A stretch of DNA of 64,000 bases from an uncultured Candidatus Saccharibacteria bacterium. GTDB lineage: Bacteria > Patescibacteriota > Saccharimonadia > Saccharimonadales > Saccharimonadaceae. Shown here in pieces: positions 7,775-15,664 of the stretch. The notes beneath the pieces are model-generated. The model was not told the DNA's origin, ran no database searches, and saw nothing but the letters and a program-made list of their open reading frames with translations. The DNA lies in contig CALEJV010000005.1 in the NCBI GenBank assembly GCA_937898545.1, positions 124,001-188,000 on the forward strand, in the 5' to 3' direction. The position numbers and the translations under genes are program-made. Every line of letters begins with the position of its first letter. Position 1 is the stretch's first letter.

Positions 7775-8980
7775 CTATTCCCACCGGAACAGCTTTATCG
7801 CCGCTACATACACCACCAGCATCCATAGACCAATGGCACCAGCATACGGCAGCACCTCGCCTAGGCTGGCGTGCTCGGTCATGATGAGGCGCAGGCCATC
7901 GGTCACAGGCGTCATGGGGATGAACTGGCTCAGCGTGCGCAGCCACTCCGGGAACATAAAGGACGGGAAGAAGGTGCCAGAAAGAAACATCATCGGGAAG
8001 GCCACTAGGTTGCCCAACGGTGCCGACTGGTTCTCGTTCTTGGCCCAGCCGCCAATCAGCAGGCCAAAGCCCACCATCAGCAGCGCGGACAGAGTAAGAA
8101 ACGGCACAGCCAGTAGCCAGTCACCACGCATGTTGAAGTGGAAGACACTCATCCCCACCACCAGCATCATAGCGGCACTCAGCAGCGAGACAATCGTGTA
8201 GTGGATGCCCATTGCCAGAATCAGCTGCCCGGCCGTAAAGGGTGATGCCCGCAGGCGCCGGTAGGAGCCCTTTTGCTTCTCCGTCGGCATTTGGTTGGCC
8301 AGGCCAAAGATCCCCATACTCAGCAAACTAAAGGCCAGCAGGCCAGTAAAGGTATAGTCGAAAGTCTTGAGCTGCTCATCGCCCACCGCCTGGCCTGCGA
8401 CCTTTAGCGGCGGCTCGGGCTGACCCATACCCTTATTAATACCATCAATAATCTGCCCCATAATAGCCGTTAGTGTATTGCCAGACTGCTCCGAGCCCTT
8501 GGCGTAGAGCACACGCAGGGTGCCGCTTGGGCGGGCCTGGGTTTGGCCAGCGGCATTCCCCTGCCCGGGCTGAGGGGCGCCAGGTTGCTGACCCTGGCTG
8601 CTGCCCTGGCCAGGAGCGCCCGCTTGAGCCGGCGTCACGGTGCCAAAGTCGGCTGGCAGCTCAATGATGCCACTCAGCTCCGAGTGCTTTAGCTTCTCAC
8701 GCGCTTCCTGCATATCCTTGACGTCCTTTACTTTGAGCGTTGTGTCGTTGTTTGCCTTGGCTTGTTCCACAAACTGCTTGGCAAATTCGCTCTGTGAGTG
8801 GTTAATAATCGCCACATCAAAGCTGGTGGTTTGGTTATTAAAAATCGCGCCAAACACCAGCAAAAAGATGAGCGGGAACAAAAAGGTAAAAAACAGCGAC
8901 GTGCCATCGCGCATAAAGCGCTTTTGTAGGGCGCGCACCTGCCCATATACTCCAATCCAATATGATTTGACTCGCATCAT
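7775..8980 (-). CDS. ABC-2 type transporter permease
   Basis: 401 residues, pairs with the ATPase directly upstream. One membrane helix near residues 28-50 (FFTFLFPLIFLLVFGAIF), a large extracytoplasmic domain with a Gly/Gln/Pro-rich linker (about 120-150), then five helices from about residue 210 with the family's MPTEKQKGSYRRLRASPF loop and FPMMFLSGTFFP. This is the ABC2_membrane_3 architecture of DrrB/YhfE-type exporters. Substrate unknown; drug, lipid or antimicrobial export are possible. Its ATG immediately follows the ATPase stop codon. Confidence 0.93.
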   Translation of the reverse strand: MMRVKSYWIGVYGQVRALQKRFMRDGTSLFFTFLFPLIFLLVFGAIFNNQTTSFDVAIINHSQSEFAKQFVEQAKANNDTTLKVKDVKDMQEAREKLKHSELSGIIELPADFGTVTPAQAGAPGQGSSQGQQPGAPQPGQGNAAGQTQARPSGTLRVLYAKGSEQSGNTLTAIMGQIIDGINKGMGQPEPPLKVAGQAVGDEQLKTFDYTFTGLLAFSLLSMGIFGLANQMPTEKQKGSYRRLRASPFTAGQLILAMGIHYTIVSLLSAAMMLVVGMSVFHFNMRGDWLLAVPFLTLSALLMVGFGLLIGGWAKNENQSAPLGNLVAFPMMFLSGTFFPSFMFPEWLRTLSQFIPMTPVTDGLRLIMTEHASLGEVLPYAGAIGLWMLVVYVAAIKLFRWE

Positions 8981-9745
8981 CTACTCCCGAATGGCCTTGC
9001 CGGTTAAATCAATAAATACATCCTCGAGGTTGGCGGGCTCGACCGTTTGCTGCTTAGTAAAGCCACGCGCCAGCAGCTGCTCGATAAGGTGCTGCGGCGT
9101 ATCAATGGTGATAATTTTGCCCGCATCCATAATCGCCAGGCGGTCGCACAGCAGCTCGGCCTCATCCATATAGTGGGTGGTCAGCACAATGGTAATGCCT
9201 TCATCGCGAATCGTTTTGATCAATTCCCACAGGTTGCGCCGCGCTTGCGGGTCTAGGCCCGTCGTCGGCTCATCCAAAAAGAGTACCTTGGGCTGATTGA
9301 CCAGCGTCGCAGCAATCGCAAAGCGCTGCTTTTGCCCACCGCTTAGCTGCTCCACGTAGCTGCCGGCCTTGGCACTGAGCTGCACCTTAGCCAGCAACGC
9401 ATCAGCATCAACGCGCTGGCCGTAGAGGCTGGCAAACATACGCAGCTGCTCGCGCAGGGTCAGCTTATCGTAAAAGGTGGTCGACTGCAGCTGGATGCCG
9501 ATGATCTGCTTAATTTGCTTGGGCTGCTTGGCGACATCAATACCGTCAATGGTGGCCCGGCCAGCGTCAATCGGCCGCAGCGCCTCCAGCATCTCGAGCG
9601 TTGTGGTCTTGCCAGCGCCGTTGGGCCCCAGCAAGCCAAAAATCTCGCCCGCCTTAACCGTGAAGGATATCCCATCCACCACTGGCGTGCCGGCATAGGC
9701 TTTGGTCAGGCCATCCACCGTTATGATTGGTTTGGTTTGAGTCAT
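8981..9745 (-). CDS. ABC transporter ATP-binding protein
   Basis: 254 residues. Walker A GPNGAGKTTT, Q-loop QLQSTTFYDKLT, signature LSGGQKQR, Walker B VLFLDEPTTGLDP and switch TTHYMDEAELL are all present, so it should be active. It resembles the DrrA/CcmA group that drives ABC-2 permeases. AGGAGTTGT precedes the ATG. First gene of a two-gene operon with no gap to the permease. Confidence 0.96.
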   Translation of the reverse strand: MTQTKPIITVDGLTKAYAGTPVVDGISFTVKAGEIFGLLGPNGAGKTTTLEMLEALRPIDAGRATIDGIDVAKQPKQIKQIIGIQLQSTTFYDKLTLREQLRMFASLYGQRVDADALLAKVQLSAKAGSYVEQLSGGQKQRFAIAATLVNQPKVLFLDEPTTGLDPQARRNLWELIKTIRDEGITIVLTTHYMDEAELLCDRLAIMDAGKIITIDTPQHLIEQLLARGFTKQQTVEPANLEDVFIDLTGKAIRE

Positions 9746-9885
9746 ACAACTCCTTTCTTATGCTACGAGCCCCACACCCAAACGGGCCTCTGCTTGAATC
9801 GCTCCCAGCTATATACTAACAACCATCCGTTGGGCCGAATTATAGCATAGAGGAGAAGAAAGCGAAAGATGAACAATATATAACC

Positions 9886-9914
9886 TTGACAGTAACGCAA
9901 CCACCTTCTACGAT
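9886..9914 (+). promoter_or_regulatory. Promoter of the 9954 gene
   Basis: TTGACA (9886-9891), a 17-base spacer and TACGAT (9909-9914). The gene's ATG at 9954 has AAAGGAG upstream, so this transcript has a conventional leader. Confidence 0.75.
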
Positions 9915-9953
9915 AGATAACAACGTTATCTCACATCATCAAAGGAGACCACT

Positions 9954-10853
9954 ATGGCACTTGTACCACACAGATACACCCATTTCGACAGCGATCTCGA
10001 AGATTACACGACAGACACTAACTACTATTGGGCGGATTGCACTCAGGAAGATGTTGCTAAATTTGGCCCAGATGCTATCGCAAGCTATATTGTTAATGGG
10101 AAGGTTTCGCCAGAAGCTACGAAATTATTCAAGCATGACGCTGCTGGTGAGATAACACTCGGATCAATAGCGCTCAGTATGTGTGTCGCAGGTGGCCTTG
10201 CCTACAGTAGTGTAAGCAGTATAGAAACAGGAGCTCCTACTATTTTTGCGGCTAGTCTACTCAGTGCAATCCCCGGAGGACTCGGTGGTTTCTTTGCAGG
10301 AATCACACGAGATACAACCAAGGAATATGACCCTATTATTCGTATGCAAGCTCGCCATCAAACCCACCAGCTCAAGAAGTTGATTGGAACAAATCACGAA
10401 GCCGTTACCAGCACATATTATGAGATCTATAGACATATCGATAAACAAAACCAAGCAACAATGCCTCCATATCGACTCTCCTATAGTGAAAGAAAGCGAG
10501 CTATTGCTACAATTCTTGACTACCTTATGGATAATGACCGTGATATTACTCTCGCCTACCAAAAAAATCAAACATCCCCAGAGAATAGAAGGCTATCATA
10601 CCCTCTTGCGAAATCACTTGAAGCAAGATTGGGAAAGGCGATTGACCTTCCTCTTGCCGCAATCTACGCCGAACAACGATTTCGTACTGAAAAACAAATA
10701 GAAGATGAATCAACAGCAGAAGCAGCAGCAAAGGCACAGGAAACAGCACAGCGAGAAGCTGATAAGGCTTACGCAGAGCTCAAGAATGAGGAAGTTTCTC
10801 GGTTACTCGGGTATCGTAATGCGCAAGAACTTACTGATTTATCCGAGTTATAA
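9954..10853 (+). CDS. Membrane protein of unknown function
   Basis: 299 residues, no family recognised. A polar N-terminus rich in Asp/Tyr is followed by two hydrophobic stretches (about 70-90, LGSIALSMCVAGGLAYS, and 100-120, IFAASLLSAIPGGLGGFFAG). Then comes a long helical cytosolic part, and residues about 245-285 form an Ala/Glu/Lys coiled coil (EAAAKAQETAQREADKAYAEL). It ends LLGYRNAQELTDLSEL. Codon use is more AT-rich than in the neighbours, which may mean a different origin. It has its own promoter and a clear AAAGGAG site. Confidence 0.7.
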   Translation: MALVPHRYTHFDSDLEDYTTDTNYYWADCTQEDVAKFGPDAIASYIVNGKVSPEATKLFKHDAAGEITLGSIALSMCVAGGLAYSSVSSIETGAPTIFAASLLSAIPGGLGGFFAGITRDTTKEYDPIIRMQARHQTHQLKKLIGTNHEAVTSTYYEIYRHIDKQNQATMPPYRLSYSERKRAIATILDYLMDNDRDITLAYQKNQTSPENRRLSYPLAKSLEARLGKAIDLPLAAIYAEQRFRTEKQIEDESTAEAAAKAQETAQREADKAYAELKNEEVSRLLGYRNAQELTDLSEL

Positions 10854-10950
10854 GTAGTGTGCAAATAAACACACATTATTAATGGCCCGAAACACCTCTC
10901 CTGCCATCCAAACAGCAACTAACCAACAAGCATCTCATCACCATGCGGTG

Positions 10951-10956
10951 TATACT
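10951..10956 (+). promoter_or_regulatory. -10 box TATACT, leaderless arrangement
   Basis: TATACT ends six bases before the ATG at 10963, with no Shine-Dalgarno between. This also decides the start of the CHAP gene. Confidence 0.65.
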
Positions 10957-10962
10957 ATACGT

Positions 10963-11595
10963 ATGAAACGATTATTCCCTCTTAGCCACCGAGCAACCAT
11001 TATCACCATCTGCCTTGCCCTCCTTCTCGTTATTGGCGGCATCGTCGGCACAGCGATTGGCTGGCGCAAGATTCTTTACAAACTCCAAGGTACGTCGCAT
11101 GTGGCCACGCTCGATCGTTCGCCAGGGCTAGCTCAGTTTCCTGAGGTCAACACGCAAGCCCTCAGCCCTACTCGCCGCAAGGTCATCCAGCTTACCCAAG
11201 CGGAGTTTGCCGCTCAGCCCGCTGGTACGAAATATAGCCAAGGAGCGCACGAGGCATGGTGTGCCGACTTCGTCAGCTGGACGATGCAGCAGGCTGGTGC
11301 GCCGCTCAAAAACCCACACACTGGTAGCTGGCGGATCCCGGGCACCTTCACGCTGCGTGAGTATTACGAGTCAGCAGGGCGTTTCAAGCCAGCCGATAGC
11401 GGCTACCAGCCCCGCCCTGGCGACGTAGCAATCTACCGCGCTTCACCCGTCTTTGGCGACCATACACACATTGTCCTGCGCAATGACGACGGCATACTCA
11501 CCACTGTTGGTGGCAATGAGAATAACAAGATACGTGTTTTTGCCAATCAGCAGCGCAACTATACTGGCCTACTTGGCTATGGCATTACAGAGTAG
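10963..11595 (+). CDS. Secreted or anchored CHAP-domain hydrolase
   Basis: Probable cell-wall amidase/endopeptidase, 210 residues from the ATG at 10963. This start begins MKRLFPLSHR just before the hydrophobic helix (12-33); an upstream in-frame ATG at 10882 would place the promoter inside the gene. The CHAP core is EAWCADFVSW with C100 as nucleophile, then GDVAIYRAS, GDHTHIVLRN carrying the catalytic His, and TVGGNENNKIRV. It may act in wall remodelling or on host peptidoglycan. The C-terminal GLLGYGI strand completes the fold. Confidence 0.87.
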   Translation: MKRLFPLSHRATIITICLALLLVIGGIVGTAIGWRKILYKLQGTSHVATLDRSPGLAQFPEVNTQALSPTRRKVIQLTQAEFAAQPAGTKYSQGAHEAWCADFVSWTMQQAGAPLKNPHTGSWRIPGTFTLREYYESAGRFKPADSGYQPRPGDVAIYRASPVFGDHTHIVLRNDDGILTTVGGNENNKIRVFANQQRNYTGLLGYGITE

Positions 11596-11652
11596 CCATC
11601 AATAGGACAACCACAGAAGGTTGTAGCGCTCAGTGGTATAATAAAGACACTG

Positions 11653-12276
11653 ATGAAACATCGCCTTTCTTCGCTACGCCATACTATCCCCACTGCCTTG
11701 AGTGGCATTAGTCAGGTGCTGCGCCAGCCGCGCTATGCGGCAGGAGCGCTAGTTAGCGCGCTCGGCTTTGCCTGGCTGATTTTTCTCTTAACTAATGGTG
11801 AATTCTACGGCGCACTACTTATGTCTCGCCTGCCATTTGTCGATAAACTTGGCGTGATTGGGACGATGTTCGCGGAGATCGCTCGGCAGGCCGCGACGTC
11901 GCTGACGGGTGTACTGCTTGTGCTTGTCTCGATACTGCAAGGGATATCGCTCGCGCTTATTATCTTCACCGCTCAGCACAATAAGCGCAACCAGCAAACC
12001 ACCCAGCAGCTCGGCCTCAGCGGTATTGCTTCTGTCGCGGCGGCAATTGGCCTGGGTTGCGTGCCCTGTGGCACATCACTCATCCTCCCCATCGTGGCAG
12101 TATTTTTCTCGGGAGCAGCCGCCGCTTCGGCCGCGACGGTTGCCAGCACCATTGTGCTTATCATTGCCCTTGGGCTCAGCCTCTTTTCGCTCTATCGATC
12201 GGGCCAGATTGCCGCCATCTACATAACATTAGCTCAGCAGGAGGAGCACCATGCAGTCACAACAAACAGGGGTTAG
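11653..12276 (+). CDS. Polytopic membrane protein with CVPC motif
   Basis: 207 residues, about five or six membrane helices, no named family recognised with certainty. The notable feature is GLGCVPCGTSLILPIV in the fourth helix: a CxxC pair in a membrane segment, as in redox carriers of the DsbD/CcdA or VKOR type. Its 3' end overlaps the DsbA-like gene by 26 bases, so the two are translationally linked and may form an oxidoreductase and its membrane partner. That pairing is an inference. TGGTATAAT (an extended -10) lies ten bases before the ATG, with no Shine-Dalgarno. Confidence 0.75.
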   Translation: MKHRLSSLRHTIPTALSGISQVLRQPRYAAGALVSALGFAWLIFLLTNGEFYGALLMSRLPFVDKLGVIGTMFAEIARQAATSLTGVLLVLVSILQGISLALIIFTAQHNKRNQQTTQQLGLSGIASVAAAIGLGCVPCGTSLILPIVAVFFSGAAAASAATVASTIVLIIALGLSLFSLYRSGQIAAIYITLAQQEEHHAVTTNRG

Positions 12277-12961
12277 CTTAATTCATATCATGCTTGGGAT
12301 TGTCGTTGTCACAATCATCAGCCTCTTCGCCTACAATCTCATCAACCGCCCACCCAATAAGCACATTGGCAAAGGTGAACCCTGGCAGAGCGCTATGTCG
12401 CAGGGCAGCCATACTGCGCCCAATGTCTTCGTCGACTATACCGACTACTTCTGTTCATTCTGCGCCCAGGTCGAGGCTGCCACGAACACTGCAGACTTCC
12501 AGCAGTATATCAAGTCGGGCAAACTGCGCTATGAGCACCGGATTGTTGCCGTTCTCAAAGATATCGTGCCCAATACCGAACGTGGTGCCGAGGCAGCATT
12601 TTGCGCGGCCGACCAACATAAGTATTGGGAATACACGCACCACATTGTACCCCGCATCAAAGCTGACTACTTCGACAAAGGCATTGGCGTCAAAGGCGTT
12701 GCCGTGCCCAAAGAAATTCCACTCCTCCCCGTCAGCTATTTCGAAACATCGGCCGAAGCGATTGGGCTCAACGTGGAGACCTTCCGCGACTGCGTGACAA
12801 ACGAGAAACACAAAGACGACATCGCCACAAACACTAGCCGTGCTCTCAAGCTCGGCGTCACTGGCCTCCCCTATATGATCGTTAACGACTACACCACCAG
12901 CGGCTTTGGTGGCGGCGAACACGGACTGAAGACATTGCTTAAGGCGGGTGGGGTGCAATAA
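12251..12961 (+). CDS. DsbA-like thiol oxidoreductase
   Basis: 236 residues with an N-terminal membrane anchor (about 8-30) and an extracytoplasmic thioredoxin fold with a helical insertion. The active site is YFCSFC (C68, C71), the cis-proline loop is GVTGLPYMIV near residue 205. It likely makes disulfides in exported proteins, as for the BdbD/DsbA proteins of monoderms; two further Cys (FCAA, RDCV) may form a structural pair. CAGGAGGAGCACC precedes the ATG inside the preceding membrane-protein gene. Confidence 0.9.
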   Translation: MQSQQTGVSLIHIMLGIVVVTIISLFAYNLINRPPNKHIGKGEPWQSAMSQGSHTAPNVFVDYTDYFCSFCAQVEAATNTADFQQYIKSGKLRYEHRIVAVLKDIVPNTERGAEAAFCAADQHKYWEYTHHIVPRIKADYFDKGIGVKGVAVPKEIPLLPVSYFETSAEAIGLNVETFRDCVTNEKHKDDIATNTSRALKLGVTGLPYMIVNDYTTSGFGGGEHGLKTLLKAGGVQ

Positions 12962-12964
12962 CCC

Positions 12965-13879
12965 CTACCGCCGGCGTAAGAAATAATACCCGGTTGCCAT
13001 GGCAGCTATCACACTCACGGTGGTAATCTTCCAAAACATCGTTGGGTCATCCGCCCCTGGCACAGGCACATTCATACCATAAAGCCCAGCGATCATCGTC
13101 GGGATAGTCAACGCCACCGTGATCACTGTTAGTAAGCGGATCGTCTCATTCAGGCGCGTGTCCATCACGGCGCGGTAGCTATCACGCACATTAGTGATGG
13201 TGCGCAGGAGCGACTTACAACGTGCAATCACCTGCTCCAAATCAATCGAGATATCCTCCACATCATCCTTATCGTCCTCCTTGAGGCGGAGGCTCCGGTT
13301 TGCCATCAAGCGCTCAATCGCCCAGTTCATTGGCACCAGCGCATTGAGGTAATCGTTGAGCTTGCGTTCATACTCGGTCAGCGTCACGATATCGCGCGCC
13401 CGCAGTGTATGGAGGTCGTCTGTTGCTGCCCGCATCTGCCGGTTGATCGTCGCCACTCGTCGCTGGTACTGCAGCGACACCGCCTCGATCATTGCCACCA
13501 CGAGCTCTATTCGCCGCGCCGTATTCATCCGCGTCTTGTCAACAAAAGGCTGCCAGAGCCGGCCCAGGCTATCACGCGAAAGTGTCACCACGTAGTTTTT
13601 GTGGATGCCAAACAATATCGGCGTCGTAAAGTCATTAAAATCATCGTCCGTATCAGGCAAGCGGGCAATCAAATACGTCCACTCATCCTCAAACTCAATA
13701 CGCGGCACCTCGTGCGGGTCCAGCGCATCTTTGATGATGTTCTCGTCCATACCAAGCGCCAGGAGCGTATCGATCTCCTCACTGCTGGGCTTCTCGCAGC
13801 GCAGCCACGACCCAACCCGCAGCGCATCGCGCGGCGTAATCGTCTGATCTGCCTCACTCGAACGAAGATATTGCAACAT
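12965..13879 (-). CDS. corA: CorA-family Mg2+/Co2+ channel
   Basis: 304 residues. A soluble N-terminal funnel domain with long helices (SLQYQRRVATINRQM..., DDLHTLRARDIVTLTEYERKL) is followed by two C-terminal membrane helices and the YGMN signature (AGLYGMNVPVPGADDP), ending in the basic tail YYFLRRR typical of CorA. Probably a pentameric magnesium uptake channel. It converges on the DsbA-like gene with three bases between stop codons. On the minus strand TATACT lies ten bases before the ATG. Confidence 0.94.
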   Translation of the reverse strand: MLQYLRSSEADQTITPRDALRVGSWLRCEKPSSEEIDTLLALGMDENIIKDALDPHEVPRIEFEDEWTYLIARLPDTDDDFNDFTTPILFGIHKNYVVTLSRDSLGRLWQPFVDKTRMNTARRIELVVAMIEAVSLQYQRRVATINRQMRAATDDLHTLRARDIVTLTEYERKLNDYLNALVPMNWAIERLMANRSLRLKEDDKDDVEDISIDLEQVIARCKSLLRTITNVRDSYRAVMDTRLNETIRLLTVITVALTIPTMIAGLYGMNVPVPGADDPTMFWKITTVSVIAAMATGYYFLRRR

Positions 13880-13985
13880 ACTAGTGATAAGTATACGATG
13901 AAGCAGTCATAATTGCAAATAATACGCCAGCTTCACTTCTGCGTTTTGTATCCGCTCGTGATGTCATAGCAGCGTATCACAGCAG

Positions 13986-14558
13986 CTATTCACTCACAAA
14001 CAACTGCTCGAGCACCGCATCAACCATAAACCGCATCGTCTTTGGTGCGATATCATCCAGCGCGTCAATCGCTGCCACTGCCGTAAAGAACTCGCTGATT
14101 ATCTGGTCGGTCACGCCTGGCCGTAGTACGCCATCACGCCGCCACTGCTGCACCTGCTCGGCAAAGAATTCGCCACGCAGTGCCAGGCTATTGCCCGCTC
14201 CTGCTTGCTTCACATCATCATGGTAAGCTTGGCGCACCTGCTCGCCAGGCACATCACTCTGCCACTCAGCCAGGATTTTATTACGCCGCGTTGCTTGCGT
14301 TGTGGCGCGTAGATAGGCTGCAAAAGCCGCCCGGGGCTGCGACCAATCGATCCGCCCAACAATCCGGTTCTTTGTCTTTTCGTCCTCCGCACGATACACC
14401 GCAAGGAAGAGCTCTAATTTAGACGGATAAAGCAAATACACGCCGCCGACCGCAATACCTGCCACCTGAGCAATCTCCACAATCGATGCTGCCTTGTAGC
14501 CATCCTGGGCAAAGACCCGCCGCGCTGCCTGAATTAGTTTCGCCTGACTGATTGCCAT
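13986..14558 (-). CDS. TetR-family transcriptional regulator
   Basis: 190 residues. The N-terminal helix-turn-helix is clear: AARRVFAQDGYKAASIVEIA and GIAVGGVYLLYPSKLELFLAVY, residues about 10-55. The C-terminal ligand-binding half is not family-specific. It stands alone; no transporter is next to it, so the target is unknown. The MFS exporter about 8 kb away has a palindrome near its promoter and is one possible target, but this is a guess. Confidence 0.9.
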   Translation of the reverse strand: MAISQAKLIQAARRVFAQDGYKAASIVEIAQVAGIAVGGVYLLYPSKLELFLAVYRAEDEKTKNRIVGRIDWSQPRAAFAAYLRATTQATRRNKILAEWQSDVPGEQVRQAYHDDVKQAGAGNSLALRGEFFAEQVQQWRRDGVLRPGVTDQIISEFFTAVAAIDALDDIAPKTMRFMVDAVLEQLFVSE

Positions 14559-14992
14559 ATCGCTCCGACCTCCGCTCGCGCTACCCTGCCCGATAGCGCC
14601 TCTTTACTTTCTACTCATATTCTATTATAGCAGGTTTAGAAACGGCTGTGCAGCGAGACTGGTAATACAGTGTATAGCAACCAGCTCTCTCGCATTAGCC
14701 TATAGTAAAAACAGAGGTACAGCCATGTTATATCCATACGAGCACAATCTAGTGCAGTAACCTTTTTCTCGCTGCTCTGCTATACATCGAGAAAAATCTG
14801 TTGCCTGCTTCATCAGGCTTTTGGCATCCACGGAAGAGATCAATCCGCAGAAAATACTCAATCAATCTTGGTATTACCCCAAAGGAGGGTAGCTAATATA
14901 ACAGTATATACAACAATCAGTGATCTACCGTCTTGTATAACGCTCATGCTTTTGGTACACTGATAGCTAATATAACCATAAGGGGGATTTTT
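14559..14992 (+). other. Intergenic region upstream of the TasA-like gene
   Basis: 434 bases without a convincing gene on either strand. It contains the divergent control region for the tetR gene and the TasA-like gene. Toward the right end it is AT-rich, with TATAAC words and the duplicated 13-mer described separately. AGGGGG at 14981-14986 is the ribosome site of the TasA-like gene. Confidence 0.6.
14890..14976 (+). repeat. 13-bp direct repeat TAGCTAATATAAC, two copies
   Basis: Perfect copies at 14890-14902 and 14964-14976, 74 bases apart start to start, upstream of the TasA-like gene. Each sits beside a purine-rich AGG block. They might be activator sites, twin -10-like boxes, or remains of a local duplication. 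Confidence 0.6.
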
Positions 14993-15646
14993 ATGATTGC
15001 AACTCAAACTGGCCAGGGCAAAAAGCGGATTGGCCTTATCTCAACGGGGATTGTGGGTGCACTGCTGGTCGCCTTTACCTTTACGCCAACCTTTGCAGGC
15101 TTTGCGGCAAGCATCCAAAACACCATCAACAGTGCCTCAACCGGTACACTCACCATGAAGGAAACATCGGGCACCTACACCTGCAACAGCACAGACGGCG
15201 CTGGTGCAGCGACGAACTCGGCCACCTGCTCGACTATTAACAAATATGGCGGTACAAGCACACCACTTGTTGCTGGTGGGCCAGCCCAAACAACCAACAT
15301 TACCCTGCAAAACACCGGAAGCGTAGCCGCAACATCCTTTAGCCTCAACCCTGGCACATGCAGCCAATCGTCGGTCGCTGGTGCTTCAATGGCGGGTTCG
15401 GCAACAGACTTGTGTAGCAAAGTCAAGGTAGCTATCAAATCAGGCAGCAGCACATTCTTTACAGGCACTGCCGCACAATTGCAAGCAGGCGGTGCAATCG
15501 ACCTACTTGCCAAGCTCAGCAAAGCAACCATCAACGCAGGCGAGAGTGTACCGATCACCTTTGAGGTATCGCTCGACGCCAGTGCTGGCCCAACCTACCA
15601 AGGTCTGCAGGTCTCGCAACCACTGACGTGGACATTTGGCGCGTAA
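14993..15646 (+). CDS. TasA/camelysin-like secreted protein (SipW-type signal peptide)
   Basis: 217 residues from the ATG at 14993, which follows AGGGGGATTTTT; an upstream in-frame ATG at 14933 has no ribosome site. The N-terminus is KKRIGLISTGIVGALLVAFT then FTPTFAGFAA, a SipW-dependent-type signal. The mature protein is Ser/Thr/Gly-rich and beta-like with four Cys (two likely disulfides), and its TNITLQNTGSVAATSFSL block resembles the camelysin/TasA fold. It has no membrane anchor. In other monoderms such proteins form extracellular fibres. The SipW-like peptidase gene begins 19 bases later and is the probable processing enzyme. Confidence 0.8.
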   Translation: MIATQTGQGKKRIGLISTGIVGALLVAFTFTPTFAGFAASIQNTINSASTGTLTMKETSGTYTCNSTDGAGAATNSATCSTINKYGGTSTPLVAGGPAQTTNITLQNTGSVAATSFSLNPGTCSQSSVAGASMAGSATDLCSKVKVAIKSGSSTFFTGTAAQLQAGGAIDLLAKLSKATINAGESVPITFEVSLDASAGPTYQGLQVSQPLTWTFGA

Positions 15647-15664
15647 TTCCTCTGGAGTAGGACG

